From assembly GCA_030686995.1 (NCBI GenBank), contig CM060698.1:143425106-143489105 (forward strand): a stretch of 64,000 nucleotides of DNA. Reading direction: 5' to 3'. Position numbers and translations under genes: made by a program. The notes under the pieces were generated by a model. The model ran no database searches, was not told the origin of the DNA, and worked only from the letters and a program-made list of their open reading frames with translations. The stretch is from Artemisia argyi (Eukaryota; Streptophyta; Magnoliopsida; Asterales; Asteraceae). Below are positions 11,100-22,918 of this stretch, piece by piece (position 1 is the stretch's first letter; each line of letters begins with the position of its first letter).

Positions 11100-12533
11100 G
11101 AGGAAAGTACTAAAAGGGGACAAAATCTTTTTTGAGGTCTCTATCATGGTCATTTTTGAAGCTAATCCGAGCAATTGCTAAACTCCGCAACTTCACCAAA
11201 TGCTCGACACGTGTCCTCTATCAAATGCAGTCCACTTGACCATTATAATATTTTGTTTTATTAAGATGTCCAAAATACCCTTATATATTTAATTACTACT
11301 ACTCTCTGATTTTGCAAAAAGCTCAGCTCGAAACTCACATATGCACTAATCTTCTTCATCCCTGATTCCAAAATTATCAAGTGACATACCCTTAAGCTGA
11401 TTATTAATGACTCAAATCCTAAATAACATCCGATTCAGAAACAATAACCAACATTATCATCAGGTAACCAATTCAATGTATGATCCCACACCACAAATCC
11501 TCAAACCATTTTACCATCTCAGCCGCCTACTTTTTCTTACCAGATAACACCATCATTTTGACCCGACCCATCTGCCTTTTCTTACCATTGAAACCGTGGT
11601 TACTGACTCAGGGAGAATATAAGTAACCGTTGCCAGTGAGGGTGTAATGGATGGTGATGGTTTGGTGGATCTGGGTTTGTTCTTTGGCTTGTTCGCCAGA
11701 GCTAACGCGAGTAAAACAGCTGCTAGGTTTTGGTGGTTTCTATGATTGATGTTCTCGGTGTGTTTGTTTTTTAATATGTGATGTTTATTATAGATCGGGA
11801 GTATTGTGTGTGATAATTTTGGATTTTACGTTTGACGATTTGGTTAAGATTTTGGGTGCGTTTGACTGAGTGGATAAGTAGTATTATTATTTTTTATTTT
11901 ATTTATTATTATGATTATTATTTTTATTATTTTTATTATTGTTATTATTATTATTATTTACCAATTTTATCAGTCAATGGTGTGTGATGGATTTTTGATA
12001 AAAGTCAAAAATATTAAGTGTATTTTTCCTTTTCATATATACGTGTTTAGTCATTGTATATATTGGTGAAATATATAAATGAAATTGATTACTTATTAAC
12101 TTTGAGTTATGTAAACGTTCTGTATTTATTTACGTAACAATCTAATGGAATTTGGAAAGAAAAAAAATTTGGCCGAAATATAGCGTTGCTCGCCGGAATC
12201 TGAAAAATAAAAATCAGATGATGAAGATTGATGTGGAGTAGATAAGTGTAAAAGAAAGAGAATAATTTATTATAAAAGTTATGGGTATTTTAGACATTTA
12301 CTATTTTAATAATAAGACAAAATATCAAATCACACATATTTTTATTATAAAAAGTTAGACATGTGTCGAGTTTTGGGTTGAGTTGCGGAGTTTAGTTGCA
12401 GAGTTGGACACGTGACACTTTTTGGGTGGAGCTGGAAAGTTGGTTGGTTGCTCATAACCATTTTGAAAATTGAGTTAAAAAATAATTATGATGAGGATCA
12501 AAAAAGATTTTGTCCCATTTCTGTACTTTTCTC
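11100..12533. mobile_element. Non-autonomous Mutator-like element, possible Pack-MULE
   Basis: The left end GAGGAAAGTACTAAAAGGGG and the right end (GAGAAAAGTACAGAAATGGG on the other strand) begin long imperfect inverted repeats that continue through GACAAAATCTTTTTTGA and the ACTCCGCAACT block. Flanks TTTAATAATA (11090-11099) and TTTTATAATA (12534-12543) match at nine of ten positions. The interior (about 11,520-11,760) is clearly richer in GC than its surroundings and might be captured genomic sequence. A TTATTATT tract sits at 11,880-11,960. No transposase is visible. Confidence 0.75.
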
Positions 12534-12764
12534 TTTTATAATAAAACAAAATTATGAAAATAAAAAAAACTATTACTCCTACAATCTTTTTAAACAAAGA
12601 GAATTGCATATATGTCTATCTAAAGGTAAATAATTGTCATATATATTTTTTGTGTAAGTTTTTTATACACATATTACAATGATTTTTATACATGCGAAAG
12701 ATATATATGTAATTTTACATCTTTGAAAGGATATACATGCAAATGCTCTATCTCATTTAAATAC

Positions 12765-13681
12765 GAGTTAATTACATAAATGGTCCCTGTGATTTGTCAG
12801 GTATTACAGGTTTAGTCCTTATACTTTTTTTTTCGAATCTTCTCCTTATGGTTTTGACCCATTATGGGTTTGGTCCCTTGACCACTTTTTTTTGTTAGTT
12901 TGACCATCAAGGATGGTAGAAATGACACTAATACCCACGTATGTTTAAGCAACGGTTCATGTGGTTTGTCTCGTATAACAGATTTAGTCCCTAAGTGTTT
13001 TTTTTTTTCAATTTAAAAAAAATAATAATAAAAAATAAAAAAAAAATTGACTGAATTTTTTGACAAAATGTTTCTTATAATTTTTAACTGACTATTCTAA
13101 AAAGAAATTTAAAAATTTTTAGCGGAATATTTCTTTTGGCAGTATATATATTTAAAAAATTTTTTGACAGATTTTGTTTTTAGATCTTTTAGATATTAAT
13201 TTCTGTCAAAATATTTTAAAATTAACTTTGTTAAAAACATTTAAAGAATTTCAAAAATTGTAAAAAAAATTCTTTCAAAAATTTATTTTGTCAAGGAATA
13301 AAAAATGTATATATTCGAAAAAATCAAACACTTTTTTAAAAATTATGTCAAAACTTTTTTTTGTCAAAAAGTTTTAAAAAATTTTATGTAAAAAAAAATA
13401 ATAATCTAACCAAATTTTTTACCAGAAATTTAACAATTTTTTTTTGTCAAGAATATTAAAAAAAATCCGTCAAAAAGTATTAAAAAGGTTTTAAAAAATC
13501 GTTAACAAAAGTTTGTCAAAAAATAATTTAAAAAATTCTGACAAGCAAACTAACAGAAAAGTGGTCAATGGATTAAACCCGTAACGGGTCAAAACATAGG
13601 GACAAGATCCGCATAAAAAAAGTTTAGGGACTAAATTCATAAAACCGGACAAATCACAGGGACCATTCATGTAATTAACTG
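12765..13681. mobile_element. Long-TIR element, probably Mutator-like
   Basis: The left end (TTAATTACATAAATGGTCCC, TGTGATTTGTC) is mirrored at the right end (GGGACCATTCATGTAATTAA on the + strand). The inverted similarity continues into the TTTGACCCATTATGGGTTTG and AAGTGGTCAA blocks, giving arms of roughly 130 bp. The middle is extremely AT-rich with many TTTTGTCAAAA units. Flanking sequences (TTAAATAC and CCTAAATA) only partly match. Confidence 0.6.
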
Positions 13682-14320
13682 CCTAAATAATTTAAAGAAA
13701 ATAAAGGACCAACGTGGGAGTAGTAGAGTAGGTGCATCGAATACTGATATAACACGTGTATGTCCCAACTTGGTTAATAGATTATTGACACGTGGAATGA
13801 GTCTGACAAAAGACAACTTGTCATTTGTATATTGCATGGTTTGGCTAAAAGAAGCAATGGCCTTTCACTTGGACACACGTAAACAGAAGTCACTTGTAAG
13901 TTGTAACATCACTTTTCTAATTTTCATGAGTGATCTGTTGAGGTTATAGTCATATGTTGTTTCATATACCTTTTAAAATTCTGTTGAAAATAATACAAAG
14001 TTATATAAACAAGAATACCTAGACTTAGTCATGGTATATATTGAAGCATAAGCTACATCTTTTTTTATAGGAAATAACTCCGGTCAACAATAGTAAAAAG
14101 TTGTTCAAAAAAAAAAAAAAAAAAACAATAGTAAAAAGGTGCATGTGTTTTCCATGAACGACATCAACAAAACACAACAAAACGTGGTTTAAAACAAAGG
14201 TATTAATGATAATTACCTAAACAAAATTTTACCACATCATCAATAGTATTAAATGATAATTACCTAAACAAAATTTTACTTTCACATGATTTTTATTTCT
14301 ATGGTCAGTATGTTATTAAT
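13682..14320. other. Intergenic with a short direct duplication
   Basis: No gene is supported. A 33-34 bp unit (TAATGATAATTACCTAAACA core) occurs at 14,200-14,232 and again at 14,245-14,279. An A-tract of about 20 bases lies near 14,107. Confidence 0.6.
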
Positions 14321-14360
14321 ACTAGCAGGGTACCCGCGCGTTGCAGCGGCGGATACCTTA
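14321..14360 (+). repeat. GCGCGTTG-family repeat head, copy 3
   Basis: ACTAGCAGGGTACCCGCGCG followed by TTGCAGCGGCGG matches the heads of copies 1 and 2. The 3' end could not be located, so the copy is truncated or diverged. Confidence 0.5.
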
Positions 14361-14445
14361 AATTAAAATTTTTCGGTGAATCGTGTAATTTTAGTTTATT
14401 ATGTTCTTTTTGACAATAAATTTACGGATATCAAAATTTCGTTTA

Positions 14446-14555
14446 GCTCGTGTCCGTTCGGGCTCGAGCCCGTTGGCTCGTGTCCGTTCAGGCTCGAGCC
14501 CGTTTGGCCCATGCCCGTTCGGGCTCGAGCCCATTTGACCCGTTGCCCGTTCGGA
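14446..14555. repeat. Tandem repeat of GGGCTCGAGCCC palindromes, about 31-bp unit
   Basis: Three and a half units of 30-31 bp, each of the form GCTCGTGTCCGTTCGGGCTCGAGCCC plus a short spacer (core GGGCTCGAGCCC, perfect 12 bp palindrome). Because each unit is nearly palindromic, both strands stay open (14,376-14,594 and 14,391-14,600) and encode repetitive peptides; these are not genes. Confidence 0.8.
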
Positions 14556-14599
14556 CTTGAATATTTGTATAATGTGCTTTATTATTTGTATTAGTGACA

Positions 14600-15292
14600 T
14601 TTAATGCAGGAATTGTGTTTAAGTTGGTTGTACAATATGCTTGATAATCTGTATTTCTTATGTAAGGAGTGTTTTAATAAGTGCATTAATTGTATTTATT
14701 GACCAATTAATTAATTGTATTTAATGTACATAATGTTTTATTTATTATATTTAATTTTAGTATTAATAGTATATTAGAATTAAATGAGGGAAAAATTGAT
14801 GTGTACTTTAAGCTTATTAACTTGTAAATGTCTAATTATATTTCATCACTTGTACTTTAAGCTTATTAATTTGTAAGGCTTAAAATTAAACATGCTAAAA
14901 TTAGAAGGCATTCATCATTTATAATATAGTAAGATTACACTAATCCTATATTACAAAGTTGTCATAATGATTCTTTACTTTTCATAAAAATAATCTAATT
15001 ATTATTTTTTACTGCTTTAAGTAAATAAATATCTTTACATCATCATACTTTTTCAAAAAAGAACAAATCCATATGTTCATATGCCAAAAACTGATATAAA
15101 CATCGACATATATATGTCGTATTTTAGAATATCCCATAACAAATACCCATAAATAACTTTGTTAACAAGTACTTTATTCCCTACTAAACTTTATTTTTAA
15201 AAGCTATTACTCTAATTACAAGAATATAAACCATTTTTAACTCTTGAATATAATCCGTATGTTTGATCCATAATTGACTTTCCAAATATTAA
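14600..15292. other. Intergenic, nothing recognised
   Basis: Strongly AT-rich, no supported feature. Confidence 0.5.
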
Positions 15293-15301
15293 TTAGAATA
15301 A

Positions 15302-15497
15302 GGGAATGTCTAACCAATGCCAGGGAATGTTTAGGGCATTGGTTAAGATTTATCTTGTTATAGTTTTTAATTTCTATTTATGTGGGTCCATATCCAAATA
15401 TGCATTTTGTGTCAACCATAAGGATCATTTATGTAATTAAAAGCCATAAAAAGACAAATCTTAACTAATGCCCTTAGGGCATTGGTTAGACATTCCC
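15302..15497. mobile_element. Mutator-type MITE, 9-bp TSD
   Basis: A 196 bp foldback unit whose ends both read GGGAATGTCTAACCAATGCC from outside inwards, then AGGGCATTGGTTAAGATTT at both sides. An exact TTAGAATAA flanks it (15,293-15,301 and 15,498-15,506). The inverted arms make up most of the length, so the RNA would form a long hairpin. Confidence 0.82.
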
Positions 15498-15506
15498 TTA
15501 GAATAA

Positions 15507-16700
15507 TATATAATCTTTTAATTGTCAAAATATTAGAAATAAAGGAGTTTGTTTTGTGCAAAACAAGTAACAAGAATTAAATACGATAAAATTAAAAAAC
15601 AATAATGATTCTACAGCTTTGATGATCAATGAAGACCCAACGTGTCACCACTACCCCTCTCTGGTCTCTGCCACTTGTCCTTTCTTTATGTCCCCCACCT
15701 TTTTCCAAAAGGGTATTTTCGTCCATTCAGTCTTTTGTTGTTTAGTTTTATATTTCTTTCAAAACTAATCCTTGTAGCTAAAAGATTAACAAAGTCACCC
15801 ATGCACTTGTTAAAATTTCTCTAATTATACTATACTTTGATACACATCAATGTCTATTGCCTATGTGGTTTTTATGGTCTTGATTATTTAGGAAATATAA
15901 ATGAATGATTTGACACAACCCAACTAGAATAAAGCAAATTTGTCATGCTAGCTATCACCTATCGATGGTGGTTGTTTTGACACAACCTAACTAGATAAAG
16001 CAGGTTTGCCATGATAGCTATCGATGATCGTTTTTGAGTCTTGTCAATATACGATAATTTAGAATAAATAATGTTTGTTACCATTTTTTTTATCAACATA
16101 TCAGGCCATAATTATTTACATGATGTAAAATAAATAAAGAATAATCACGATGGTTTTATAACTTTATTTCTAAATCATAATCTTTGTGTTACACTTCTCT
16201 TGTTGTTGGCATATCTCATATTAATCATATTTATATCGGGTATCATGCTAAATTAGTTTTATAAATTTACTAAAAGATATTGTAAGTCTTCTTGAATATT
16301 TTGAGTAGCTGGTTTTAACCAAATAGAGAAAAAGGAATACAATAAAAACCGTTAAGCAGTTTCCCCGTTATGGCCCAAATTCAAAAGTTTCTCATAAAAA
16401 AGTAACTATTAGATTTGCTTTCCTCACTATCCAGTATTAAGAAATACACACTATTCAGACTCGTCTTCAATCAATTTCATTCCTTTCAAGCCCATCGTAA
16501 CAACGCGCTAGTCTTAATAAGAAGAGACAAAGTGAAAGATTCATCAGGTGTTAATCAACATACGTGATAAACGTTAATAAAAACTCGTAAGAACCACATA
16601 CCAAAACAATTAAAGTACACACTCAATTCTACATTCTTAGACAACGAACTGAACATAATGAATCACATCTACATCTTTTTACAACTCAATTCTTATCTAA
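15507..16700. other. Intergenic with a 60-bp direct duplication
   Basis: No gene is supported. A unit beginning TTTGACACAACC and ending in TAGCTATC occurs at about 15,909-15,965 and again at 15,974-16,028 with several differences. An open frame at 15,642-15,824 has no recognisable content. Confidence 0.5.
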
Positions 16701-17185
16701 AAACACGATCATAACTGTATGCTTGATAACCGAGTCACACTTTTGGATTACCAAAAGCGACCCCCTCCCCATCTCTGTCACACACACACCAACCTATTGG
16801 AAGCCAAACTTCGACAAGAGTTTCGTCTCTTTAAAGCGCTAGCCAGGTATGGCGACCGTAACAGGCCGAGTCAGATCGGCTCCGATTATCAAACATGAAA
16901 ACCACAAGTCAAAACTAACACAACCCCTCATAACCCAAAGGACCAAAACCGCAAAGTCCCACATTCCCATCTCTCATTGTCCTGTTTTTCTCTTCCCTTC
17001 CCTACGAATCTCTTCCAGATTTCCTCCTCCTCCTCCTTTCTCTTTCTCCCCCATATTTCTCAGACGAATGCTGACGTCACTCTTTTCACTCAATTCCACT
17101 CCCACATAATAAACCATGTCACCATCATCTTTAAACCAATTCCAAATTCAACAAAACACTTCAATTCAATAAATTAAAAAAAAAA
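16701..17185 (+). promoter_or_regulatory. Promoter/5' leader region of the AFP gene with CRE-like bZIP site
   Basis: Immediately upstream of the AFP start there is a pyrimidine-rich tract (about 17,016-17,053) typical of a plant 5' leader and a perfect 8 bp palindrome TGACGTCA at 17,072-17,079, the CRE/C-box core bound by plant bZIP factors. An upstream open frame starting at 16,849 (86 codons, ending 17,109) would lie in the leader if transcription starts that far upstream; this cannot be told from sequence. No clear TATA box was identified. Confidence 0.4.
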
Positions 17186-19545
17186 ATGGGTGAAAAAACA
17201 AGCAATGAGATGGAAAACCTATCCTTAAAAAAAACCAACACAAGATTCTTACTAAACACTTTCAGACTAGGTAGATCCGACCCGGAAGAGGATCCGGATC
17301 CGGGTTCAGAAGATGATGACGTGGAGCTCAATCTTGGGTTATCATTAAACGGAAGATTTGGTGTTGATAAAAACAAGCTAATAAGGTCATCTTCAATAGC
17401 AACTATTTTACCAGTCATAAAAGACGACGACGTTTTAGATATTAAAAGGAACCCGTGTCCGGGTTCGGGTTTGGTATCAGGGCCGGGTCGGGGGCATTCG
17501 GGTCTGACCCGGACTTCTTCTTTACCGGTTGAGACTGAGGATGAGTGGAGGAAAAGGAAGGAGCTGCAAAGCTTGAGGAGACTTGCGGCGAAACGACGTC
17601 GTTCTGAGAAGCAGAGGTGTTTGACTAAAGGTGAAAGAGATGATTACGTGGCGGCTATGGGTCGGGTCGGGTCGTCTGCAGGGCCGGGGTTTGGGTCGGA
17701 TGTGGAGAGGAGGTTTCGTACAGGTAATGATTTTGTTTTTGTTTTTGTTTTTGTTTTTTGTTTGTTTGTTCATTGTGTTTTGGTGTTTGTACTTTGTGTG
17801 TTATGGTATGTGTGACACGTGTTTTTGGTGATTACGTAGTCATATGTTGATAATTTATGTTTTTGTATGTTTTGTCTTAGATAATATGGTAGGTGTTAAA
17901 ACTTTTAATTTTTTTTAATGATACATCTAATTATTAAATTTTAGTTGAAATGAGGTGATGATATGTGTGTTATGCTCTAGAAGTTTACATTGGTTAATCC
18001 ACGCATCTTAACACTAAAAATTTGCACTAAAATACTGTAAAAATAGCATCTTTATAGCATATACTTGTACAAAATATAAGTTGCTCCAATATATATAATA
18101 CTAAAATTTTGAATTAAATATTTTTAATAAGTTTAAAGTACATATAGACACACTAAATAGAAAAAAATAGTTAGAATAATATATATAATATTGGGCTTAT
18201 TGTAATATATTGATCGAAGACTATATAGTTTATATAAATTAAATTTTATATTTTTAGTTAAGTGTCAAAGTTTTAACAAATATGTGGTGTTTATATTAAT
18301 TAAATTTTATATTTTTAGTCGGGGCAATTCCATATAATACCAACTTAAATATCATAATTTAATATTTCTCCAACACATGCTTAAAATGCATTGTACTTAT
18401 GCAATGAAAACTTGTGTTTTGGGTAAATATGGAATTTTGATATTTAAATTATGTAAATATGGAATTATCCCTTTTTAGTTAAGTGTCAAAGACTTATGAA
18501 AATATTAGTGAGAAATATAGTGTAACACTATGTTTAGTGCTTTACATTGTGGCACTAAATTAGTGCAAAAGCACTTTTAGTGCCAACATTGGATATTTTT
18601 TGGTATGGCCACAACAACATATGAGTATTTTATGTGGTTTAGCTCTGAACGCATATCAGATCTCATAGATTGATCGACTAAGACATTGGAAATCATGCTC
18701 CCGCAAAAAGTGAAAACTCTTACGAGTATAACTTATTTATTTGTACTATTTACATGTACCGGCACTATTAAGGTAACTGGTTAGATTGGTTATTTTAGTG
18801 ACTAGTAATGTAGTTTTAATATGACATTTAACTCTTAATCTAGTGACTTTAGCACCATCGTCGAAGTGTCCTTGTGTTTTTGTCTTAGATAAAGGTAAAC
18901 GAAAGCTATACCAGCGAATTAGTATCATGTTAGTCTCTCGTAATGTTTTCATCTTGCACTCACATTTCTTAACATTTATTTAAGCAATTATAAAGTCCAT
19001 TAGTGTCACAAAAAGATGTGTTATTATATGTACTTGCCTAATGCGGAAATTAGTTGTTACTTAAAGTGAGATTTAAGACCTTGTGACAATTTTTTTTTTT
19101 TTTTTTTTTTTGGGAAATGTACTTTATGTTTTGTTGGTTTTGCGAAACATCTGAGCATTGTATTGCTAATTCAGGATCAAGTGGTAGTGGTAGTGAAGCA
19201 AGCGTGTCACAGGATCGAAAGAACCAACTTACTGGATCTTCAAGTTCTGGCCCACCGGTTGGTCTTGCGCGACAGAATTCGGCAAAAAGTAGTAATCAAG
19301 CGAAAGAGGTTGGGTCCGGTTCAATGGAAGACATGCCTAGTGTTTTTACACAAGGAGACGGTCCTAACGGGAGAGTGATCGAAGGGATATTATACAAGTA
19401 TGGAAAAGGTGAACAAGTGAAGATAATGTGTGTTTGTCATGGAAGCTTTTTTTCTCCCGTAGAGTTTGTGAAGCATGCTGGTGGAACAGACTTACTCCAT
19501 CCGATGAAACACATTGTTGTTAAACCACCTTCTTCATTTTCATGA
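17186..19545 (+). CDS. Ninja-family protein (ABI five-binding protein, AFP type)
   Basis: Two exons, 17,186-17,723 and 19,175-19,545, joined across a GT..AG intron of 1,451 bp, give about 302 residues. Visible features: an EAR repression motif ELNLGLSL at residues 47-54; a NINJA-B-like basic segment around [17 protein letters not shown] to [11 protein letters not shown] (about 112-144) that also looks like a nuclear localisation signal; a Ser/Gly-rich linker; and the conserved C-terminal domain [20 protein letters not shown] with [13 protein letters not shown] and EFVKHAG. Family members are nuclear adaptors that recruit TOPLESS co-repressors; AFPs bind the bZIP factor ABI5 and dampen abscisic acid responses, whereas NINJA links JAZ proteins to TOPLESS. 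The short length fits AFP better than NINJA, but the exact paralogue is unknown. The intron contains a 22-T run at 19,090-19,111. An AATAAA lies at about 19,857, 310 bp past the stop. Confidence 0.9.
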
Positions 19546-20460
19546 CATGTTTACAGAGCGGCGATGAGGGGGTCTTGATTCATAACGAATGTTTTAAATG
19601 TCTGTATAGTATTATTATCGATTTTGATGCTAAGTGATCGACCCCTTGGGTGAATTATTCTTTGATAATGCTTATATATGAGGCTTTGGTATTTGTCTAT
19701 TTTGTGGTATCAAAATACATGGGTCCTAACGTGCTGCCTTATGTACTTGAACACACCAATTCGTTCTTGAGAGAAATTTGTATGCCCTATAAGATGAGTA
19801 AAACAAAGACCGACTCCCTATTATTGTACAGTCCTCGTTGATCGTATTTGATCAAAAAATAAAACTGTAAAATTTTATGCTGCTAATTGTCAGGAATTTT
19901 TCTGGTGGCCCAAATATTTTCTGGTGACCAATATGGATATCAGAAACAATATCGATATCCGTACTTCAGTGTTTGCTTCATTAAGACCTCAGTTGGGTAA
20001 AAGAAGTATGTTAACGTTGCTATTGTATGCTACAGTGATCCTGAAGAGTCCACACTTGGCTTCCTCAAATATGGAATTAAGGGGCTTTGAGACAACTGAG
20101 TAGTCAGAAGCACACTGGAAACTTGTCGATCCATGATGCAATAGTTCTTTTGATTTATCTTTGTTCTTCAGCTGCCTACCCATAGTAAGTTAGCATATGC
20201 AACGCCCAAAACACATGCAAAAAAGAACAAATTCAGAACCCCTATTTCTTTTCCTCTACTATACCACCCTATATATGTGTCTTACAAATTATCATTTGTC
20301 ATCATTGTTGCCATTATGAAGAAAAGTTATCACTTACTATCATTTCTTGAAAAACTTATAGAGGGCCCTCGTTGTCTCATTTCCCGGCTCTTCATGTCGA
20401 CTTGTTGAGGAGTTTGATCATATCATCCTATATAAGGATTCTCAGATAAATTACTCATAC
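19546..20460. other. 3' flank of the AFP gene, otherwise nothing recognised
   Basis: Probably contains the AFP 3' untranslated region. No further gene is supported. Confidence 0.5.
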
Positions 20461-20479
20461 AAAAAGTCATACTATACGT

Positions 20480-20632
20480 GATGGTGTAGATTAGATATTG
20501 TCGGTGTTGCTCTTTTCTGGCTTTCGTTTTGTTCTTTTTGGTTTGGTCTCCTTCTTGGAGGCGTAAGGTGTTTTGGCTTGTTGCCTTCTTTTTTTGTTGG
20601 TGTTAATAAACTTCATTGCTTTTCCAAAAAAA
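20480..20632 (+). mobile_element. 5'-truncated LINE tail with poly(A) and 19-bp TSD
   Basis: A 150 bp insertion ends in TTAATAAACTTCATTGC, TTTTCC and a poly(A) run. It is flanked by the exact 19 bp duplication AAAAAGTCATACTATACGT (20,461-20,479 and 20,633-20,651). Long variable target duplication, 5' truncation and A-tail are the marks of LINE-type target-primed insertion. No coding sequence remains. Confidence 0.85.
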
Positions 20633-20651
20633 AAAAAGTCATACTATACGT

Positions 20652-21702
20652 AGTATTCTAATCTCTTATAGTTTGATGACATAAGTTTTTCGTCAAATAT
20701 AAACACTGGTTGAAATTGTGATTACTAATACATCATATAGCGTAAACGCTAAGAAGATGCACTCAAGCTATTCAGCTCAAAGTCTGGGGTAAAGTCAGAC
20801 AAGGAGAAATTCGATCACCTAGAAACCGAACTTTGGGTCTGAAATTTCAGTCAAGAAAAAGATCTTCAAGTGACGAGGAGTTCATTTATGACTTATGTTA
20901 TTGTTACCGAGATAGCTCAACGTAATTGGTGATCAACAAAATTAACTTGGAGCGATATCAAAATTGTGTTTTACGCAGCATTCTCATGATTTTTGGATCC
21001 AATAGTTCTAATTCCCCCTTGATAACTCGTTTTTTTAGTCATAAGTTATGAATTGCTTTTCATTCTAAAGTTTCACTTAGTTGGTTATACAAGACCGTTC
21101 CTGACGCCAAATGCTGAGACACATGGCGTTCAAGTTAACTTAAGTATCTAACAAGCAATGTTATATATGCACATGTTTAAATATCTCTAATGATTTGATC
21201 TACTAACTTTATTGTATCTTTATTGTCTGTTCTGGATACTTGGCGGTTAAACTTCCTATAGTAAACTTCAACTTTTGAGCTATTTGAGTTTAACATTATG
21301 GAAGTGATCATATATGTTGGCTCAACTTGCCAAGTGAGATGCCTCTATATATATATTTTTTTTATGAGAATATATATATAGTTACAAGTTATTTTGATTG
21401 AAAGTACAATTTTTTATAATATTAAATAATACATATAATACAACACTTTGCGTGTTTAATTAACATAATCATATGATCATGTGTGCTAGAATGTGATTCA
21501 TCCTAGCCAACAAATTAGAGTTTATGTAAAACATCTCGTCATTTTATGTACTTCCAATGTTTTACGTAACATGACATTATATAAGATATTAATCATGTAA
21601 CAACCTGTCTCGCATTATTATGATATATATTTGTTTTTGCATGCAAAATAGACAAGCAATGGCTCAAAGCAAACATGCTAAGTGTATTTCAGAAAATATT
21701 GG
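20652..21702. other. Intergenic, nothing recognised
   Basis: AT-rich with no supported gene or element. Confidence 0.5.
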
Positions 21703-21710
21703 GTCTTAAT

Positions 21711-22576
21711 TAGGGCTGTAAACGAACTGAACGTTCAGTGAACATTTCATGAACCGTTCGGTAAAATGTTCGTTTATGTTCGTTCGTTTACTAAATGCAT
21801 GGGCGGTTTTGGGCCGGCGCACCATCAGCAACCGAGCCGGGCCCAACCCACTAAAGGGCACTAAAATTTTTTATACCCATTATATGTACTAGGCCCAACC
21901 CACTAAGGGGCACTAAAAATAAACCCTATTAATCATTTAATCCAACCCATTAAGAGGCACTAAAAATAAACCCTATTAATCATTTGTTCGTATTTTTGGC
22001 TTTTCGTACTTTATTATGGTCTATGGATATTATAATATAGGGGCACTTTTCTTTTTTTTCGTGCCGAGCCTAATTTTTTTTTGACGTTCTCAGCACCGCC
22101 CCTGACTAAATGAACGAACATGAACAATATCTTACGTTCGTTTAGTTAAATGAACGAACATGAACAAAAGTCTCGTTCATTCATTTATGTTCGTGAACGT
22201 CTGATTAGACGTTCGTTAAAGTTCGTTTATGTTTATTTATCTGTTTATGTTCATATATCATATCTTTTAATTTTATAATTTTAAAAATTGGTTTGTTTAA
22301 ACAAAGCAACACTTATAAAAGAATATAATGTGAAGAATTCAATAAAGTTTATGTTTGTTTGTCTATTTTCATTTATGTTCGATCGTTTATGTTCGTTTAA
22401 CGTTCGTTTAGTGTCTTAACGAACGAACATGAACAATTCATTTTCTTAATAAACGAACATGAACAAGAAAATTCGTCCGTTTAAGCGTCCATGTCCGTTT
22501 ATTTGTCCGGTTAAAATTAAATGAACGAACATGAACAGGGCTCTGTTCGTGTTCGTTCGGTTCGTTTACAGCCCTA
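21711..22576. mobile_element. TIR element of the GGGCTGTAAACGAAC family, 8-bp TSD
   Basis: Both ends read TAGGGCTGTAAACGAAC from outside inwards. Exact GTCTTAAT flanks the unit (21,703-21,710 and 22,577-22,584). The interior is full of short repeats of GAACGAACATGAAC and its complement, so it forms extensive secondary structure. An 8 bp duplication suggests hAT. A separate hAT-type element is nested inside it at 21,798-22,104. Confidence 0.75.
21798..22104. mobile_element. hAT-type MITE nested inside another TIR element
   Basis: Ends CATGGGCGGT and (other strand) CAGGGGCGGT, with the exact 8 bp duplication ACTAAATG on both sides (21,790-21,797 and 22,105-22,112). The left flank lies within the older GAACGAACATG repeat, so this insertion is younger. 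The interior contains two to three copies of a roughly 55 bp unit with core GGGCACTAAAAATAAACCC (about 21,850-21,985). Confidence 0.82.
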
Positions 22577-22661
22577 GTCTTAATAATTAGATGGTCGACT
22601 TGAAGACAAAAACTAGTATTCGATATAAATTTATGCATATGTATATCTCACGAAAATGCTA

Positions 22662-22918
22662 CTCCCTACGTCCCAAAATATAAGTCCATGTTTGACTTTT
22701 CAAAGTCTTTTTCTTCAGAATTTGACCGTAATTATTTTTTCTCGTGTTACATAATACTTGATGGAAAATATATGAATGGATTTGTGTTTCAAATGTATGT
22801 TCCTTGGTATACTTTTCATCAAGAAGTATATAACACGAAGAAAAATAATTACGGTCAAAGTCAGAAGAAAAAGACTTTGAAAATTCAAACATGGACTTAT
22901 ATTTTGGGACGGAGGTAG
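22662..22918. mobile_element. Stowaway (Tc1/mariner) MITE
   Basis: Ends CTCCCTACGTCCCAAAATAT and, on the other strand, CTACCTCCGTCCCAAAATAT, with a TA on each side (22,660-22,661 and 22,919-22,920). The inverted arms continue through AAGTCCATGTTTGA and AAAGTCTTTTTCTTC, so the unit is a nearly complete foldback. This keeps both strands open over part of it, which is not coding. Confidence 0.88.

Noticed and set aside
14376..14600. Overlapping open frames on both strands
   Set aside because: Caused by palindromic tandem units without stops, not by coding sequence.
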